Shown in pieces: positions 23,148 through 33,800 of a DNA stretch of 63,852 bases. Position numbers and translations under genes: made by a program. The DNA comes from a virus. The stretch is taken from the IMG/VR virus record IMGVR_UViG_3300043331_001014, positions 1 to 63,852 of that record. One strand, 5' to 3'. The notes beneath the pieces were generated by a model. It searched no databases, was not told the origin of the DNA, and saw nothing but the letters and a program-made list of their open reading frames with translations. How positions within the stretch are numbered: the stretch's first letter is position 1; every line of letters starts with the position of its first letter.

Positions 23148-26100
23148 ATGTCGAACGTCAATAGTTACATTCAAACTTTCAGTGGAGGTGAATTTGGGGG
23201 CGCGATGAGCGCCCGTGTCGCCATCGACAGCTATCAGGCAAGCTGCGAGCTGATGGAGAACTGGATCATGGCGGCCCAGGGGCCGATGACGCGCCGGCCA
23301 AGCCTCGAATTCATCGACGGTTTCATCGATAACGACCTGACGGGAGTGATGAAGGGTTTCGAATTCGACGTTGGCCAGAACTATTTGTTATTGCTGCAAG
23401 ATATCAACATCTGCTTTTATTTGAATGACGGCATCCTCGACATCGACAACGTCACCAGCCAGATCTCCAATGGCAGCTTCGCTAACTTCACCGGCTGGAC
23501 CGACAATTCTGAGAGCGGCGCATCGGCCACCGCAGCAAACGGACAGTTGAATCTAACATCTAACGGAGCTGCGGCAGCAAAGGCAAGAACAACTTTCACT
23601 GTCAACGAGGCAAACTCGACTCACATCTTGAGCTTCGATGTAAGAAATGGTCCAGTTGCTTTGAAGATCGGCACATCTGCTGGTGATGACGGCTTGCTAA
23701 AGGCAACAGAGCTTAGAACCGGACACCATAGACTGGAATTTACTCCAACGTCAACTGGAACTACCCATTTAGAGATCTCTCACGACGACACCCAAGCGGT
23801 GAAGCTGGTCGACAATGTTCAGATCATCACCGGCGAGACGGTGTTCACCATGCCGGCGCCCTGGATCACCGCCGATTTGCGCGGCATCTTCACCGCTCAG
23901 GACGGCGACCGGCTCTACATGTTTCACCGCAACTATCCGTCGCGGGTGCTGGAGCGGCGCGGCCACCGCTCCTGGTCGCTGATCTATTTCGAGCCAGATG
24001 ACGGGCCGTTCGATCCAGGTCCATTCTCGACCAGAATCACGCCATCGGCGAAGAACGGCACCTGTACCCTGACAGCGAACGAGGACGCCTTCGACGCCAA
24101 TGATGCCCGCCGGCTGATCCGGCTTACCCATCAGGGCCAGTACAAGCGCAAGGTCACTAACCATGCCGGCTCTTTCTCCGATCCGATCAAGGTCTCCGGC
24201 ATTGGCGCCAACCGTGCCTTCACCGCTGCCGTAACCCTAACCGGCTCGGCAACCGTGACCTTGCAGCGCTCGGTCGGCAACCAGAACGACTACGCCAAGG
24301 TGATCACCGTCACCGCCACCACCTCAAATGTCTACAATGACAGCTATGCATTGGCCTTTGCCACCACGGCCGGTGGCGGCGCCACAAACGATGCGGTCTA
24401 TAACGCCTCCGGCAAGACCGAGGGGCATATGGATAACCAGACGGTGTTCTACCGATGGGCGGTCAACACCTCCGACTATGCCTCCGGCACCGTTACCATG
24501 GAGCTGTCCTCGAATTCCGGCTCGCAGACCGGCATCGCCCGCATCCTGTCGGTGACGAACGCCACCACCGCTCCGGCCGAAGTGCTGCAGAATTTCGCCC
24601 AGGCCGGCGAGACCGATGTCTGGGACAAAGGCTCCTGGGCCGATGATGACGAATGGCCCAATGTTGTCGCCTTCGCCCATGGCCGATTGTGGCCGTTTCG
24701 GCGGCGCCGGGTCTGGTCCTCGGTCTCAGACGATCATTTCTCCTTCGACGACGGGGTCCCCTCCGGCACCAGCAGCAATGCCGATCGCTCAATCCAATTC
24801 ACCTTGCGCTCCAAGAGCGCTGAGGGCGTACGCTGGGCGCGCGAGCTGGATTTCCTGTGTATCGGCACTCGCAATGAGGAGTACGTCGTACGCTCAACCA
24901 GCGCCGCCGAGCCAGTCGGTCCCTCGACGGCCGAGCCATCGCTTCAAGGTGAGGAGGGGGGTGCCGGCATTGAGGCGGTGATTGGCGGCGATTCAATCAT
25001 TTACATTCATCGCAATGAACGCCGCGTTATGCAGTTCGCACATAATCCGCGCGCGTTGTCAGAGGACAGCTTCATCAGTGTCGACCTGACCCGCCTCAAT
25101 CCTGAGGCTTGCGAGGACAAGATCGTCAATGCAGCGGTGCAGGGCGAGCCAGAGCGCCGCATCTTCGCAGTCACCAAGTCCGGCATCGTCAAGCCCGCCC
25201 TGTTCCGCCGCGAGGAGGAGATCATGGGGTGGGGCACCATGCGGACGCAAGGGATAATCGAAGATGTTCATGTGCTGCGCGAAGCCTCCGAGGACGTGGT
25301 TTATTTTATCGTTCGCCGACAGGTGAACGGGTCCTGGGTACGGATGATCGAGCGGCTGCGGTCCGAGGTCGTCCTCAATGACGAGGATCTGGTCCATCTC
25401 GATTCCATGCTGGAGACCGAGATTGTGCGGCCGGCAACAGCCATCGAAGTCTCATCGATCGATGTCGGTCCGGTGACGATCACCGCGACCGATGATGTGT
25501 TCGAGGTGGCCGATGAGGGCAAGATCCTATGGCAGAATGGTGGCCAAATCAGGATCGACACTTTCACCGATGCGCGCACCCTCGAAGGCACTATTCTCTA
25601 CCCCTTGCGAGGCCGGCTCAATTACATCGCCGAGCAGGTCGATGGCCGGCCGGTCTATGAGCCGAGCCTGATCCCGGAGGGGCGTTGGGGGCTGGCGCAG
25701 CCGACCTCGACCGTCACCGGGCTCGATCATCTGGAGGGCGAAACCGTCAGCATCTGGGCGGATATGGCCTATCGCGGCACCGCAGTGGTCTCCGGCGGCG
25801 CCATCACCTTGCCCGGCACCTTCAGCCGGATCTTCGTCGGTCTGAACTTCACCTCGATCTGGAAGAGCCTGAAGCTCGCTTATGGCGCCACCAAGGGCAC
25901 TGCCGTCACCCAGCCGAAAATGGTGACGACCATGGGGCTGGTGCTCGACCGTACTGCTGATACCGTTTTGTTTGGCGACACTCCTGGCAAGCTGAAGCGG
26001 CTGGTGGTGTCGACGCCGGAATCGCTGCTCGGGGTGCCGCGCTATTTCTCCGGTGAAGCTTATGAGAAGTTTAATGGAACCACCGACATGGACCCCCGCA

Positions 26101-26177
26101 TTATTATCGCGACGGCTAACCCAGGCCCTGCAACCATCAAAGCTCTTATCCCCAACGTCCAGGTCAACGAGCGCTGA
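23148..26177 (+). CDS. Tail tube protein B / nozzle (T7 gp12-like) with inserted domain
   Basis: About 1009 residues. The start MSNVNSYIQTFSGGEFGG is preferred to the ATG at 23127 because a GAG site lies near it. The SGGEFG...YQASCELMENWIMAAQ and QGPMTRRPS segments are the nozzle signature. Residues about 110-235 (23480-23800) form a jelly-roll-like insertion (SNGSFANFTGWTDN) with more A/T at wobble positions than its surroundings, suggesting late acquisition. It closes the tail and is likely involved in surface contact. Confidence 0.85.
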   Translation: MSNVNSYIQTFSGGEFGGAMSARVAIDSYQASCELMENWIMAAQGPMTRRPSLEFIDGFIDNDLTGVMKGFEFDVGQNYLLLLQDINICFYLNDGILDIDNVTSQISNGSFANFTGWTDNSESGASATAANGQLNLTSNGAAAAKARTTFTVNEANSTHILSFDVRNGPVALKIGTSAGDDGLLKATELRTGHHRLEFTPTSTGTTHLEISHDDTQAVKLVDNVQIITGETVFTMPAPWITADLRGIFTAQDGDRLYMFHRNYPSRVLERRGHRSWSLIYFEPDDGPFDPGPFSTRITPSAKNGTCTLTANEDAFDANDARRLIRLTHQGQYKRKVTNHAGSFSDPIKVSGIGANRAFTAAVTLTGSATVTLQRSVGNQNDYAKVITVTATTSNVYNDSYALAFATTAGGGATNDAVYNASGKTEGHMDNQTVFYRWAVNTSDYASGTVTMELSSNSGSQTGIARILSVTNATTAPAEVLQNFAQAGETDVWDKGSWADDDEWPNVVAFAHGRLWPFRRRRVWSSVSDDHFSFDDGVPSGTSSNADRSIQFTLRSKSAEGVRWARELDFLCIGTRNEEYVVRSTSAAEPVGPSTAEPSLQGEEGGAGIEAVIGGDSIIYIHRNERRVMQFAHNPRALSEDSFISVDLTRLNPEACEDKIVNAAVQGEPERRIFAVTKSGIVKPALFRREEEIMGWGTMRTQGIIEDVHVLREASEDVVYFIVRRQVNGSWVRMIERLRSEVVLNDEDLVHLDSMLETEIVRPATAIEVSSIDVGPVTITATDDVFEVADEGKILWQNGGQIRIDTFTDARTLEGTILYPLRGRLNYIAEQVDGRPVYEPSLIPEGRWGLAQPTSTVTGLDHLEGETVSIWADMAYRGTAVVSGGAITLPGTFSRIFVGLNFTSIWKSLKLAYGATKGTAVTQPKMVTTMGLVLDRTADTVLFGDTPGKLKRLVVSTPESLLGVPRYFSGEAYEKFNGTTDMDPRIIIATANPGPATIKALIPNVQVNER

Positions 26178-26613
26178 TGCCCAGATCGTCAATCTGGAGC
26201 CTTGGCATTTCGATGTGCTGATGACGCCGGAGGAAGCCGCCTCGCTCTCCGGCCGGGCTGTTGGCAAGACGCTGATCTCGGCGAGCGGGAAGCCACTCGG
26301 CTTCGGCGGGGTTTATTTCGACGAGAACGGCGAAGGCCAATGCGTGGTCATCGCCTATTTCTATGGCGGGCCCAACAACTTTTTCATGCGGAAATATCTG
26401 CCGCTGGCGCTACGCGGCTTTCGTGACACCTGCCAGATTCTGATCGGCATGGGCATTGAGAAGGTCTACGCCATCGCCGACAGCAATATCCCTGAGGCCG
26501 ATAAATTCATCAAATGGATGAACGGGGTCCAGGTCGGCGAGGAAGAGAACGGCCCGATTTACGTCCTTCCGCTCGCCAAGCTGCCGATCATCAGTCGAAC
26601 CACATCCGTCTAG
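26074..26613 (+). CDS. Internal virion protein A-like (GNAT fold)
   Basis: About 179 residues. The start is uncertain: an ATG at 26074 overlaps the nozzle gene by 104 bases, while a non-ATG start near 26200 is possible. The core MTPEEAASLSGRAVGKTLIS, then GVYFDENGEGQCVVIAYFYG and the later IEKVYAIADSNIPEADKFIK, resembles an acetyltransferase-type fold like the T7 gp13 position proteins. Probably a minor virion or assembly protein. Confidence 0.6.
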   Translation: MEPPTWTPALLSRRLTQALQPSKLLSPTSRSTSADAQIVNLEPWHFDVLMTPEEAASLSGRAVGKTLISASGKPLGFGGVYFDENGEGQCVVIAYFYGGPNNFFMRKYLPLALRGFRDTCQILIGMGIEKVYAIADSNIPEADKFIKWMNGVQVGEEENGPIYVLPLAKLPIISRTTSV

Positions 26614-26806
26614 CGCACCAAACTCCGAGCCACATCGCGCCTTGTGCCGTCAGCGCGATCATCCACGGCTCGACGATGAAGTCCGCGGTCCTGGCCAGGA
26701 TCGGCGCCAGCCCGTGATAGACGAAATTGGCATAGAACAGCGAGCTGAGCGATCCAACCAGTGGAACGCGATAGTGCCGCCACGTCCAAATCCGCTTCGG
26801 TTTCAA
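26591..26806 (-). CDS. Leftward membrane protein, 71 residues
   Basis: Second gene of a two-gene unit pointing against the structural operon. MKPKRIWTWRHYRV leads to two hydrophobic segments (about residues 15-38 and 45-64). ATGA overlap with the 61-residue gene upstream. It runs into the end of the gp13-like gene for 23 bases. Holin-like topology (two helices, basic start) is possible. Confidence 0.55.
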   Translation of the reverse strand: MKPKRIWTWRHYRVPLVGSLSSLFYANFVYHGLAPILARTADFIVEPWMIALTAQGAMWLGVWCARRMWFD

Positions 26807-26988
26807 GGGGTTACGATAGGACCGAATATGTCTTCATTATTCATGCCGATTTCAGCGTCAATACGCCGCTCGAATTGATCAACGCGCTCTTTCGCGCGGA
26901 CCATGTGGCCGATCCGGTTCTGCGGATCGCCGGCAATTCGCTTTTCTTCATCAGTCCAGTCTTTTGTCCACCAGAATAATTCACTCAT
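26803..26988 (-). CDS. Leftward small protein, 61 residues
   Basis: MSELFWWTKDWTDEEKRIAG then GHMVRAKERVDQFERRID, a charged helical protein with a GGAGAC ribosome site 6 bases from the ATG. First gene of the opposing unit. Its site is only 11 bases from the start codon of the next rightward gene. Possible moron or lysis-associated function. Confidence 0.55.
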   Translation of the reverse strand: MSELFWWTKDWTDEEKRIAGDPQNRIGHMVRAKERVDQFERRIDAEIGMNNEDIFGPIVTP

Positions 26989-26998
26989 AGGTGTCTCC

Positions 26999-27478
26999 AT
27001 GGCTATGGCTGCGATGGCGATCAGTGCCGTTGTCGGACTGGTCGGCTCATTTGCGCAGGCGTCGGCTCTCAATGCTCAAGCCAAGGCTCAGGAGCAGATC
27101 GCCGAATTCAACGCGCGTCAACAGGAAATTGAAGCCTCTCGGCGCCAGGCCGAGGGGCAGCTTCGTGGTGCGCTCGAAGAGAGAGAGGCCCAGAGCCTGT
27201 CCGCACGCGTGCGCGCCGGCTTCGCCCAGATGGGCGTCGACACCTCACAGGGCTCGCCGCTGCTTTTGGAGCAGGAGCTGGTCTCTGAGGGGCAGTTCCG
27301 CAAGAATCTGGAGATCGCCTCGGCGCAGAACGAGCAGCGCAGCCTCCAGGAATCAGCCAAGGGCGAGCGGTTCGAGGGAAAGATCCGGGCGATGTCCTCA
27401 CGTGCCCAGGCTAGGGCTAGCCTTCTCGGCGGCATTGGCTCCGCCTTCGGCTCCCTCGCCAAAATGAACTTCGGCTAA
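26999..27478 (+). CDS. Internal virion protein B (gp14-like)
   Basis: A 159-residue protein. A hydrophobic start (MAMAAMAISAVVGLVGSFAQ) precedes a long amphipathic helix (EQIAEFNARQQEIEASRRQA). This pattern fits the gp14-type ejection protein that forms the outer-membrane channel. AGGTG precedes the ATG. The end overlaps the leftward RHH gene by 81 bases. Confidence 0.75.
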   Translation: MAMAAMAISAVVGLVGSFAQASALNAQAKAQEQIAEFNARQQEIEASRRQAEGQLRGALEEREAQSLSARVRAGFAQMGVDTSQGSPLLLEQELVSEGQFRKNLEIASAQNEQRSLQESAKGERFEGKIRAMSSRAQARASLLGGIGSAFGSLAKMNFG

Positions 27479-27634
27479 CGCTTTCACCGCCCTGTCGACC
27501 ACGGTGCCGAGCGCAATGTGGCTATCGGCCTCATCGCTGAATTTAGCGGCTAGATCGTCAATCAGGGTGCGGGTCTCAGGCTTGATGCGGCACGTAAAAT
27601 TCTGCCGGGAGAAACTCTTCCGGTTGATGGTCAT
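27398..27634 (-). CDS. Ribbon-helix-helix-type DNA-binding protein, leftward
   Basis: A 78-residue protein. NFTCRIKPETRTLIDDLAAK then VVDRAVKALAEVHF fits a strand-helix-helix fold of the Arc/MetJ class. AAGGGGAC lies before ATG 27634, and a promoter (27662-27689) overlaps the start of the next rightward gene. It ends inside the gp14-like gene. Likely an independently expressed moron regulator. Confidence 0.6.
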   Translation of the reverse strand: MTINRKSFSRQNFTCRIKPETRTLIDDLAAKFSDEADSHIALGTVVDRAVKALAEVHFGEGAEGGANAAEKASPSLGT

Positions 27635-27661
27635 CCATGTCCCCTTATTGCACTTTGCCTT

Positions 27662-27689
27662 AATATAGACATTCTTCTGAAAGTTGCAA
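27662..27689 (-). promoter_or_regulatory. Promoter of the RHH gene
   Basis: On the - strand TTGCAA (27684-27689), 16 bases and TATATT (27662-27667), ending at the start codon of the opposing gene. A good sigma70-like match in an otherwise compact structural cluster. Confidence 0.6.
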
Positions 27690-27690
27690 G

Positions 27691-30600
27691 ATGGTCCAGA
27701 TCCCAACCCGAGAGAATCTTGGTCAGGTCCGCATCAATGGGCGGGCGACTCCGGCCCAGATTAATCCGGCCGTGGCCTACGATATCGGTCGCGCGGGTGC
27801 CGCCATGGACCGGGCGATGAGCGAGGTCGCCGCTGCGTTCGCCGGTCTTGGCGCGAAACAGCAGGCACAGGAAGACGCAACGTGGCTCGCCGATGCCAAG
27901 ATCAAGACGCTGGAGGCCGATGACGCCATTCGCCGCGACACCGAGCTGAATGCCGGCGAGGATGGCACCGGCTTCGAGCGGGCGCCACAGGGCCTGAAAA
28001 GCTCGATCGAGGAGGTGAAGAAGAAGCCCGGTGGTTCACCGGCGGCTAGGGCGAGCTATGATCTGTGGGCAGCAGAAAGGACCTACGAGACCGGACGCTG
28101 GGCCGCTCATTCTGCGCAGGACCGCCTCAAGACCTCGACGCTCAGCCGGCTGGACAAACGGCTAGACACCCTCTCCGGGCTCGCATCCTCCAATCCTGAG
28201 CGTGCCGAAGAATATCTGGGCGCCTATGAGGAGGAGATCAAGGGCTATGTCGGCTCGGCAATCACTGCCGAAGATGCCGCCAAGCGCATCGAGCAGGCCC
28301 GCGCGACCATTGGTTATGAATCGCTGAAGACGCGCGCCATCGACAAGCCGGGCGATTTCGGCAAGGCGCTGAAGGCGATCGAAGGCGCCGGCAGGCCGGA
28401 TATTGTCGACACCGAGACTCGCGAACTGCGTGCCTATGAGCCGCCGCCAAAAGCAGAAGGACTGATCGAGCCTGGCAATATCGATCTCGACAAACGCAAG
28501 GTCCTCCGTATGCCGGATGGGTCGATCAAGACTGAAGAGTCAATGTCGATCGGCACCGATCGCGGTGAGGTGCTGATCCCGACTGTTGTTGACGGCAAAA
28601 AGCTTTCCGAGAAAGAAGCCATCGCGCATTTCGACAAGACCGGTCAGCATCTCGGCATTTTTAAGACGGCGGAAGATGCCGATAAGTATGCCCAGGCATT
28701 GCATGAGCGGCAAGGACGGTTTTATGGAGCCGGGGGCAGCCCCGAGCCAACATCTGGAGTTTCCGATGGGACGAAGTCGACCGGTCCGGTCGAGGGCGCC
28801 TACACAGTGCCGGGGCTGGACATCATCAACAAATCCTCGGCGACGGCAACCTATGGCAAGGGCGCGACCCGCAACGCCAAGCCGTTCAGTGCCATCGTGC
28901 TGCACCACACCGGCGCGGGCACGGTGGAGAACCTGATCAAATATGGCCAGACCACGGATAGGGCGCGCGGCGGCTCCTTCGGCTACCACTTCTACATCGA
29001 TCGGGACGGCACCGTCTATCAGGGTGCTCCGATGGACAAGCGCACCAATCACGTCAAGGACCCGCGCAATTTGATGCGCGTCGGTGGCGGCGACATTTCG
29101 AACTCGAACGCGATCGGCATCTCACTGGTCGCCACTCATGGCGGCAAGGAGACGCCCGAGCAGGTGGCGGCGGCCACCAAGTTGGTCCAGTCGCTGAAGC
29201 AGTCTTACAAGATCGGTGAGGGCCGCATTGTCGGTCATGGTGAGCTGCAAAAGGACCGCGAGCACAGCGAAGGAGCGGCCGTCCTGCGCGCGATGCGCGG
29301 CGGCCAGCCGGTGTTGGTCGAGAAGCGTACAGTGCCGGCCGCAGTCGATCCCGACAAGCTGCCCAAGGTCGCCGGCACCATTCAGCCCTCCGAGTTGCTG
29401 AAGCTGCCGCCGGAAGCCTTCAACAAGCTGAAGGCCGGATTGGCGCCATTCCTGCAAACTGAATTGAAGTCCAGAATGGACAAGGCCGTTGCGTCGCTGG
29501 CGGCAAAGGGCTCGCAGGACATTATCACGCCGCAGGAGCTGGACGATGCCGCTCCGCTGATCGGGGCGAAGACCGTCTCCGAATGGAAGGAATCCCTGAC
29601 AGAAAACAAAATGCTCTTCGATGTCAAAACCGAGATGAAGAGCATGACCAAGAGGGAGCGCGAGCTTCGGTTCAACGACATGGTGCCGACTGGCAATGTA
29701 GAGGATCTTGCCGGTGAGGAGCGGACCCGGTTCAATCTGTGGGTCAAGGCCAGCCAAGATATCGATACGGCGATCAAGAAAGATCCGCTTGGCTATGTCT
29801 CGCGCGAGACCGAGAGCGGCCGGCAGGCGATCAGGCTGATTGCCGGGGCGCCGGATGGCGAGAAGGGCACCGAGGTCCGCGAGCGTGCTTACAACACGCT
29901 GATCAATCTTCAGCGCGGCGAGGGCGTCGCCGACAATGATATCGCCATCGTTGGCCCGCGCGAGGTCAACACCATCGTCAATGCCTATAAGAGCAACAAG
30001 ACTGGCCCGGCCCGCGAGCAATTCATCAAGAGCTTGCGCTCCGTCTACGGCGCCCATACCGACCGGGTCTGGACCGAGCTGGCCAGGAACGGCCTGCCGA
30101 CGGCGTTGCAGGCCATGGCAACGGCCAATGAGCGCGGGCAGGATTCCTTGGTGCAGGCTTTCGCCCTCCAGGAAGCGATCAACGAAGGTGCCGGCAAGGA
30201 TGCCGATGCTCATGGCGCGCTGCGCAAACGGGCCGGCATCGACAAGAATTTCGATCGCAACATCACTGATACAGTGGCGCCGTTCTCCGAGGCGTTGACA
30301 TTCTCCTCGAACGATCTGCGCGTTGCTTACCGCAACGCCGTCGAGATGACGGCGCTCTATTACATGACCCAGGGCCAGTCGCAGTCCGACGCCATTAGCC
30401 AAGCCTATAAAGACCTGATCGGCGACCGGGCCGAAGTTTATCGCGGTGCGATCATTCCGGCTGAAGAAAACGATACCGATCTGAGGGTGGCATTGCGCGG
30501 TGCCTACCAAGCGCTTCTGGAGCGCGACGAAGGCCGAATCATTTCCAACCTGAAGGTCGACCGCTCCAAGGACTACATCACCGAACGTAATAGCTATTTA

Positions 30601-30795
30601 AGCCTTTTGAGAAGTAGTGCGAAATTTCGCACCAGCAATGATGGCACCGGCTTCTTCGTTCTCGATAATACCGGGCAGCGCGTCATGACCAGCTCCGACG
30701 AGGGCGGCATCGCACCGCTTTTTTACACCATTGAAGAAATGCGGAATTCGGTTGCCTTGACCGAAAAGAAAACCCTCGAACGATATCGCCGGTAA
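27691..30795 (+). CDS. Ejected virion protein with amidase domain (gp15-like)
   Basis: A 1034-residue protein. N-terminal helical region with coiled-coil features. Residues about 295-345 (GREVLIP-like LIPTVVDGKKLSEKEAIAHF...DKYAQALHE) form a small domain common in phage virion enzymes. Residues about 395-530 form an N-acetylmuramoyl-L-alanine amidase: AIVLHHTGAG, YHFYIDRDGTVYQGAP and IVGHGELQ provide the zinc histidines and fold elements. The rest is helical. It would open peptidoglycan during DNA ejection. The start codon overlaps the RHH promoter. Confidence 0.8.
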   Translation: MVQIPTRENLGQVRINGRATPAQINPAVAYDIGRAGAAMDRAMSEVAAAFAGLGAKQQAQEDATWLADAKIKTLEADDAIRRDTELNAGEDGTGFERAPQGLKSSIEEVKKKPGGSPAARASYDLWAAERTYETGRWAAHSAQDRLKTSTLSRLDKRLDTLSGLASSNPERAEEYLGAYEEEIKGYVGSAITAEDAAKRIEQARATIGYESLKTRAIDKPGDFGKALKAIEGAGRPDIVDTETRELRAYEPPPKAEGLIEPGNIDLDKRKVLRMPDGSIKTEESMSIGTDRGEVLIPTVVDGKKLSEKEAIAHFDKTGQHLGIFKTAEDADKYAQALHERQGRFYGAGGSPEPTSGVSDGTKSTGPVEGAYTVPGLDIINKSSATATYGKGATRNAKPFSAIVLHHTGAGTVENLIKYGQTTDRARGGSFGYHFYIDRDGTVYQGAPMDKRTNHVKDPRNLMRVGGGDISNSNAIGISLVATHGGKETPEQVAAATKLVQSLKQSYKIGEGRIVGHGELQKDREHSEGAAVLRAMRGGQPVLVEKRTVPAAVDPDKLPKVAGTIQPSELLKLPPEAFNKLKAGLAPFLQTELKSRMDKAVASLAAKGSQDIITPQELDDAAPLIGAKTVSEWKESLTENKMLFDVKTEMKSMTKRERELRFNDMVPTGNVEDLAGEERTRFNLWVKASQDIDTAIKKDPLGYVSRETESGRQAIRLIAGAPDGEKGTEVRERAYNTLINLQRGEGVADNDIAIVGPREVNTIVNAYKSNKTGPAREQFIKSLRSVYGAHTDRVWTELARNGLPTALQAMATANERGQDSLVQAFALQEAINEGAGKDADAHGALRKRAGIDKNFDRNITDTVAPFSEALTFSSNDLRVAYRNAVEMTALYYMTQGQSQSDAISQAYKDLIGDRAEVYRGAIIPAEENDTDLRVALRGAYQALLERDEGRIISNLKVDRSKDYITERNSYLSLLRSSAKFRTSNDGTGFFVLDNTGQRVMTSSDEGGIAPLFYTIEEMRNSVALTEKKTLERYRR

Positions 30796-30800
30796 TTTCC

Positions 30801-33800
30801 ATGCCCCTATTTCTCCCCCAGGACTGGTCCTATGAGGACCGGAACCAACCGATTTCGCTCGACCGTACGCCGGTGAGCTTTGGCGATTATGCCTCAGCCT
30901 CCTTCCAGGAGGCCAAAGAGCTGAATCCGATGGATCAGCTCAGCCGGATTTACGAACTGCGCAGCCTTGGCGTCAGCGAGCGGGAAACCACAACGGACGA
31001 ATTCGGTAATACCAGGGAGTTCCAAACCCTGGGCTTGCCGGCCGATGATCCGCGCGCCAGGCGGCTGACCCTGGAGGAGGCCAACAAGGCTGGCGAGGAA
31101 ATGGGGCTGCGGTTCTCCGAGCCGCCAACGCAGGGCCAGTTCGATTATCTCGCCGACCTGAAACGAAAGGAAAATTCTCGCGCTCGTATCCTATCCAACT
31201 CGCCGAGCTACGGCGCCAGCGCCACAGGGTTCCTGGCAGGACTGGCTGCAACTGCCATCGACCCGCTCAACATTGCCGTCGGCTTCGTTCCGGTCGTTGG
31301 TGAGGCGCGCTACGCTCGTTTGGTGGCTCAGCTCGGTCGTGGCGGCGGACGGTTGGTGAAGGGCGCCATCGAAGGCGGCGTCGGCACCGCCGCTATCGTC
31401 CCGATCACGGCCTATCAAGCCAGCATCCTGCAGCAGCACTATGGCACAGAAGAAGCCTTCATGGATCTGGTGATGGGCACGGCGCTCGGCTCCGGCCTGC
31501 ACTGGGCGGGGGGTGCCGTCAATGACGTGCTGCGTGGGCGTTTCAACGAAAGCCTGAATGAGACTTTGCGGCGTCTCGACCCTGGCGAGCGCTGGGCGAC
31601 GCGGGTGCGCGAGGACCGCCGGACGACACGGGTGCAGGAGGGGGACAACGCCGCCCGCCATGACTCTCTCTCGCACAAGGAGAAAGCACAAGTCCTGAAC
31701 ACGGCGGTGAAGGCGGTCGAGAGCGACCAGTCGCCGAAGATCGATGAGCTGTTCTCGACCTCGCCGAAGATGGCCGATTTGGCGATCCCGGACCGGCGGT
31801 TCCAGGCGACGGTGAAGCTGCGCTCCTATCTGGCCGCCTCCGACTATGCCACCGATAGCCGCGCCGCCTCGATCATCACCATGAGCACCCAGCGGCTGCT
31901 GGAGGCGGCCAAGAAGCCGGCGACGCCGCAGGGCGTGTTCGACTATTTCGCCAAGCGTTTCAAGAAGCTGAACGACTACTCGCTGAAGACGGTGCCGCCT
32001 GCCGAGTTCGGGCAGCGAGTGGGCAACATTCTGGAGCATCCGGAGCAGCGCGTCGCGATCGAGGAGGGCTCGAAGACCATTCTGGTGACGGAGGGCGCCT
32101 CACTTGGCGCCGTTCGCCATGCCGTCGAGGAAGCGCTCGACAATGTCCAGAATGTGAGGGGCGACCGTGCCGGCGGCTACCGTTACCGCAAGACCGATGT
32201 CGATGGCATGAACGCGCACCGCGCCGCCATTGCCGAGCTGATGGATGAAGCGCCTGACCGCCTGCCACAGGCCAGCGATCCGCGAGCGATGCTCGATTCC
32301 GTCGCCAACAAGCCGGAACCGATCATGGGCGGCGAGGGGCCAAAATCCTCAGCTCAGATTGACGAGGTGGTCAATCGTGACAAGGATGTGAAGCTCGAAA
32401 CGCTGGTCAAGGATGAGGAGGTCGGCGCAATCGAGAGTCTGATTGCAGCCAATGAAGGCCGGGTCAAAGATCTCGGGATCATGGACAAGGTGATCCCGGC
32501 CGAAGATCGCCAGATCATGCTGGAGGACGCGGCGCGCTCCGGCCATCAGGCTCAGGTCAAGAGCCTGTTTTCCCTCGCAAACCAGATTGCCGAGGAGGGG
32601 CAGGCCGGCAAATCGGTCTCTGGCGCCGAGCTGTTGATGCGTGCCGGACCGAAAAGGCTTGGTGAGATGGTCACGGGCGAGAAGTCGGCCGAGGTCGTGA
32701 TCAAGGAGGTCGAGGATACCGGCCTCGTCACGCGTGTTAATGCGGCGAAGGACATTCAGCTCTATCTGAAGCGCTCTAAATTGGAGCTGAGCGGCGAGGC
32801 GCTTGAGCGCGCCATCAAGGCGGTGCAGGTCGGCGATGATATCGATGCCGCGGTCAATGTGGCGCTCAGGGGCAATGAGCTGCTGGCGAAGGCCGATGAG
32901 GCTGCCGCTTCGCCAGCGCCGGAAGTCGCCGAGCTGCGGGCGCCCGGCGAGGAAAATGCCGATGATGAATTTGGCGATTCCTTCAATCTCGAAGATAGTG
33001 TTTCCGAGCTGGCTGAAGAATTTGTCGAGACGCTCAAACTCTATGACAAGCGGGATCTCGTCAAGGGCGAGGCGGCAATCGTCAAGGAGGAGCATGACGC
33101 ACTTGAAGCCAATGCGAAAACCCGCGATCTTGCTTCCAGCGTAGAAAGGGACGAATTCGATGAGGCGGACCGCAACCGAGCATTACGACAGGGCGATGGA
33201 GCTGCTCCAAGCGTCCAGGGAGAAGGAGCGGGGGGTGGAGGCGCGGGGGTTGCTGCTCCAGCTCAGCTACAAGCGGCTCTTACTGGCCGAGACGGCAAGG
33301 ATCTTGGAGGCGCAGAGCCTGCCATCGAGCGTGAGAGAACGGCACCAGGAGGTGAGCGACCAGCTCCAGAAACGACTCTCTCCTACGGAGGATGGGCTGT
33401 CCCCAGACGGGTCATCACTCCCGATTCCTCCATCGAAGTCTCAATCACGCCCAGGGTCGTCGAACTCCGCGACCTCGTCCACGCCGAAGGCGACCTCCAG
33501 GTAAGGGACCGTTCGCGCAAGGAATCAAAAATAGAGGCACTTAATCGGGCGAACAAACTCGATCCCGAACAGCTTCTGCCGAACCGCGTGGCTGATGCTG
33601 GCGCACCAATCGTAGTTGAGCGAGGGGATGGAACCTACCTCATCATCTCCGGGAATGGGCGGGTGCAGTCGCTGCGTCAGGTCTACACAAACGAAGCGCT
33701 TGGCTTCAAGGCTCAAGCCTATCGAGAGCGCATTGGGCCTGCGGCCGACGGCTATCGATCCCCCATTCTCGTTTCCCTGATTACGGACAAACTCAGCCAT

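Noticed and set aside
29122-30510. Leftward 462-codon frame opposite the amidase protein
   Set aside because: Shadow frame of the same kind; the + strand has a recognised domain.
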